Assembly: GCA_003647715.1 (NCBI GenBank)
Contig: QMNJ01000082.1
Span: 1 to 6,896, forward strand
From: Candidatus Coatesiibacteriota bacterium
GTDB taxonomy: Bacteria; RBG-13-66-14; B26-G2
Direction: 5' to 3'
DNA: 6,896 nt
The notes below the pieces were generated by a model. That model searched no databases. It saw only the letters and a list, made by a program, of their open reading frames with translations, and was not told the origin of the DNA. The stretch's first letter is position 1, and every line of letters begins with the position of its first letter. This document shows, piece after piece, positions 5,338 to 6,896 of this stretch. Made by a program: the position numbers and the translations under genes.

Positions 5338-5913
5338 CTAATCTTTAAGACCCGCCTCCATAAAAAGCGGGTATTCCTTTTCTAACTTCTTTATAACCTC
5401 ACCCACCCTCTTATCATCGCCAATAATAGTATATATCTGATATTGATAATACAGATACCAGGGTTTTCTCTCATCATCTGACATCTTATACAATTCCTCA
5501 TACACCTCAATCGCCTCCTCCCACCTCTCGCTTTTCTGATACAGCACCCCCAGTGTCTCCATTGCCTTAAACCTCAATCTACCCTCAAAATCACCTTCTT
5601 TGATAAGCTCTATCGCCTCATCATAACTACCCCTATACATACCAAGCAGTGCCTTTCCATAGATGTATATACACTCAAAATCACAACTTCCAATACCAAT
5701 CGCTTCATCCATCTCCAGCGCTATATACACCAGTTCAGCATCTGAGCCCTCATCAGTAACAATTTCGTTCAGGATATTTTCAGCCATCTCAATCTCCCCA
5801 TCCTCTACATAACCAATCACCCTGATAAAATCAGATATCTGGGCGTTATGAGCAATTGACAACAGAAATACTAACAACAATATTTGAACTGAAACGATTT
5901 TTTTGAACATCAC
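5338..5913 (-). CDS. Small exported TPR-like protein
   Basis: 191 aa on the minus strand. Residues 1-24 form a signal peptide (MMFKKIVSV, hydrophobic LLLVFLLSI core, likely cleavage after AHNA); there is no lipobox. The mature part is very acidic and all-helical. The clearest repeat is residues 114-147 (FKAMETLGVLYQKSERWEEA then YEELYKM), with degenerate repeats at about 34-66, 82-106 and 151-183 (YQIYTIIGDDKR). The frame opens with GTG at 5913 followed directly by ATG at 5910; the upstream gene's TGA overlaps both (GTGATG), so either start means tight translational coupling. Only a weak CAGGTT Shine-Dalgarno-like site precedes it. It is probably a periplasmic scaffold working with the DUF4175-like protein. 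The function is otherwise unknown. Confidence 0.8.
   Translation of the reverse strand: MMFKKIVSVQILLLVFLLSIAHNAQISDFIRVIGYVEDGEIEMAENILNEIVTDEGSDAELVYIALEMDEAIGIGSCDFECIYIYGKALLGMYRGSYDEAIELIKEGDFEGRLRFKAMETLGVLYQKSERWEEAIEVYEELYKMSDDERKPWYLYYQYQIYTIIGDDKRVGEVIKKLEKEYPLFMEAGLKD
5350..5380 (+). terminator. Possible terminator for the plus-strand cluster inside the opposing gene
   Basis: ACCCGC (5350-5355) can pair with GCGGGT (5367-5372) across an 11-base loop, followed by the T-rich ATTCCTTT. It sits in the 3' end of the minus-strand TPR gene. The loop is long and the T run is interrupted, so support is weak. Confidence 0.3.
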
Positions 5914-6896
5914 TGGGTCAGCAACCTGAAATAATCATAAATGATTTCGCTCTCGCCAATACCATATGGATTTTCTGGAAACTCCATCGGAGCGGTCCCA
6001 AGTGTGGATTTTTTATTCACACCCGCAGGTAGTATCGGTGGAACCGTGGGGTCAACATAGTCCTTGCCTGGTGTTGACTTTCTCTCCCTGCTTATCCCCC
6101 TGCTCTTTATCGCCTTCTCGCTCCTCAACAGGCGTTCCATCAGATGCTTCTGCTCCTCCTTTATCCTCTCCGCCTCAGCTCCCTCGTTGAGCATACCCTC
6201 AATCTTCTTCATCGCCTCAATCGCACCCTCAAGACCCTTAAGTGTGTCTCCGAGCGACTGGTATCTGCTCAACAACCTCTCCAGCGACTCTCTTATCGCC
6301 CTCTGCATTGCCGCCATAGACATCAGGGCATTGTAATCAAAAGCACCTTTACCCGATAGATACTCCCTCAACATCTCCCCCATCTCCCCCTGATTTGATA
6401 TTACCTGAGACAGCGACCTGAGGAAGTCGCTAAGACCTGATGGCGATGAGGCACTTTTGATGCCCTCCAGAGCCCTGCCAATCTGACCCCTCGCCCTACC
6501 GAGCTCTTCCTGTGCACCCTCTAAGTTAGCCATCATCTCACCACCACTTTCCGACCCGGACGCACCCTCAAGATAGGTACCCGCTTCCTCAAGCGAAGAG
6601 AGTATCTGCGGGTTTAAGAACAGTGTCTCAGCCATCATACACTCTATCTCATCACCTATCGGTCCAAGCAGTTGGTGAAGTTTTTCAGCCATCTCACCAG
6701 CCCTCTTATAATCACCTGTCCCGGCATACCCCTCTAATATGGACGAAGACGCCTGTATCTGAGACAATTCCCAATCAATCTCCTCAAGTGCCTTAATCAA
6801 CCTCTCCCTCTGAACCCCAAGGTATCTATCACCCATACCCTTCAACATCTCATACAATTGTTCCATATACCTCTCAGTCATCCCCGATGATGACAA
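5910..6896 (-). CDS. DUF4175-like coiled-coil protein, 5' end beyond window
   Basis: 328 visible codons on the minus strand. The frame runs to the window edge without a stop; the TTG at 6896 is most likely an internal Leu codon, so the protein is longer. The visible part is all-helical: helices at about 5-50, 62-110, 122-148, 155-181, 188-234 and 238-262, rich in Glu, Gly, Met and Ser, without membrane segments. The end, QKHLMERLLRSEKAIKSRG (249-267) followed by RERKS and GKDY, resembles the C-terminal 'LLEAEKAxRERExxEKRxSxxGK' motif of DUF4175 proteins. The tail EIIYDYFRLLTQ fits their usual closing 'YRELVRRYFEAL' type segment. DUF4175 proteins normally have N-terminal membrane helices and an Ig-like periplasmic part, which would be upstream, outside the window. 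Family assignment is from memory of motifs and is moderate. The gene is coupled to the exported TPR gene downstream. Confidence 0.7.
   Translation of the reverse strand: MSSSGMTERYMEQLYEMLKGMGDRYLGVQRERLIKALEEIDWELSQIQASSSILEGYAGTGDYKRAGEMAEKLHQLLGPIGDEIECMMAETLFLNPQILSSLEEAGTYLEGASGSESGGEMMANLEGAQEELGRARGQIGRALEGIKSASSPSGLSDFLRSLSQVISNQGEMGEMLREYLSGKGAFDYNALMSMAAMQRAIRESLERLLSRYQSLGDTLKGLEGAIEAMKKIEGMLNEGAEAERIKEEQKHLMERLLRSEKAIKSRGISRERKSTPGKDYVDPTVPPILPAGVNKKSTLGTAPMEFPENPYGIGESEIIYDYFRLLTQ

Noticed and set aside
5966..6359. Plus-strand Ser/Pro/Leu-rich frames opposite the DUF4175-like gene
   Set aside because: Three mutually overlapping frames without start signals; the minus-strand frame has a matching C-terminal motif.
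6894..6896. TTG as the true start of the DUF4175-like gene
   Set aside because: It lies exactly at the window edge with no stop before it and no visible ribosome site. A Leu codon in a longer frame is more likely.
1..6896. CRISPR array, tRNA, rRNA, IS element or attachment site
   Set aside because: I saw no regularly spaced repeats, cloverleaf, transposase/integrase gene or paired terminal inverted repeats in the window.

Overview
The window reads as a bacterial chromosome segment, probably from an uncultured Gram-negative lineage. Supporting signs are Sec signal peptides on several products, a DUF4175-like C-terminal tail of the kind known from Bacteroidetes/FCB-type and WOR-3-type genomes, GYF_2+RDD membrane architecture and clear Shine-Dalgarno sites at some genes. 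Frequent AGA/AGG (Arg) and ATA (Ile) codons recall thermophiles. The phylum is my inference and is weakly constrained. I see no mobile element, CRISPR array, tRNA or rRNA.

Layout. (1) 1-1892: a 5'-truncated NADP-dependent isocitrate dehydrogenase gene, a weak terminator-like hairpin, a SatP-type acetate/succinate transporter gene with a strong RBS, an imperfect hairpin and a strong Rho-independent terminator. (2) 1893-2108: the gene-free interval (1800-2108 overall) is not empty. On the minus strand it holds the intact 3' end of a TPR protein gene that has lost its front. This is followed by an extremely AT-rich stretch (14 G/C in 99 bases, 2010-2108) that probably carries the promoter for the next genes. 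(3) 2109-5331: four tightly packed plus-strand genes. They encode a triple-GYF_2/RDD membrane protein, a basic helical protein of unknown function, a small exported protein resembling CsgG/FlgO/LpoB-type domains, and an exported TPR protein whose start lies inside the preceding gene. (4) 5338-6896: a convergent minus-strand pair consisting of a DUF4175-like coiled-coil protein (cut by the window end) and a small exported TPR protein whose start overlaps the stop of the first.

How they may work together. The icd and satP genes fit acetate uptake feeding the TCA cycle, but a hairpin separates them and they may be separate transcripts. The four-gene cluster looks like an envelope module: an inner-membrane anchor with three cytosolic peptide-binding-type domains, a cytosolic helical partner and two exported partners. 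Its function is unknown and it is the best candidate here for an undescribed system. The minus-strand pair resembles the tail of operons in which DUF4175 proteins accompany MoxR/DUF58/VWA (Bat-like) genes and TPR proteins; the deciding genes lie beyond the right edge.
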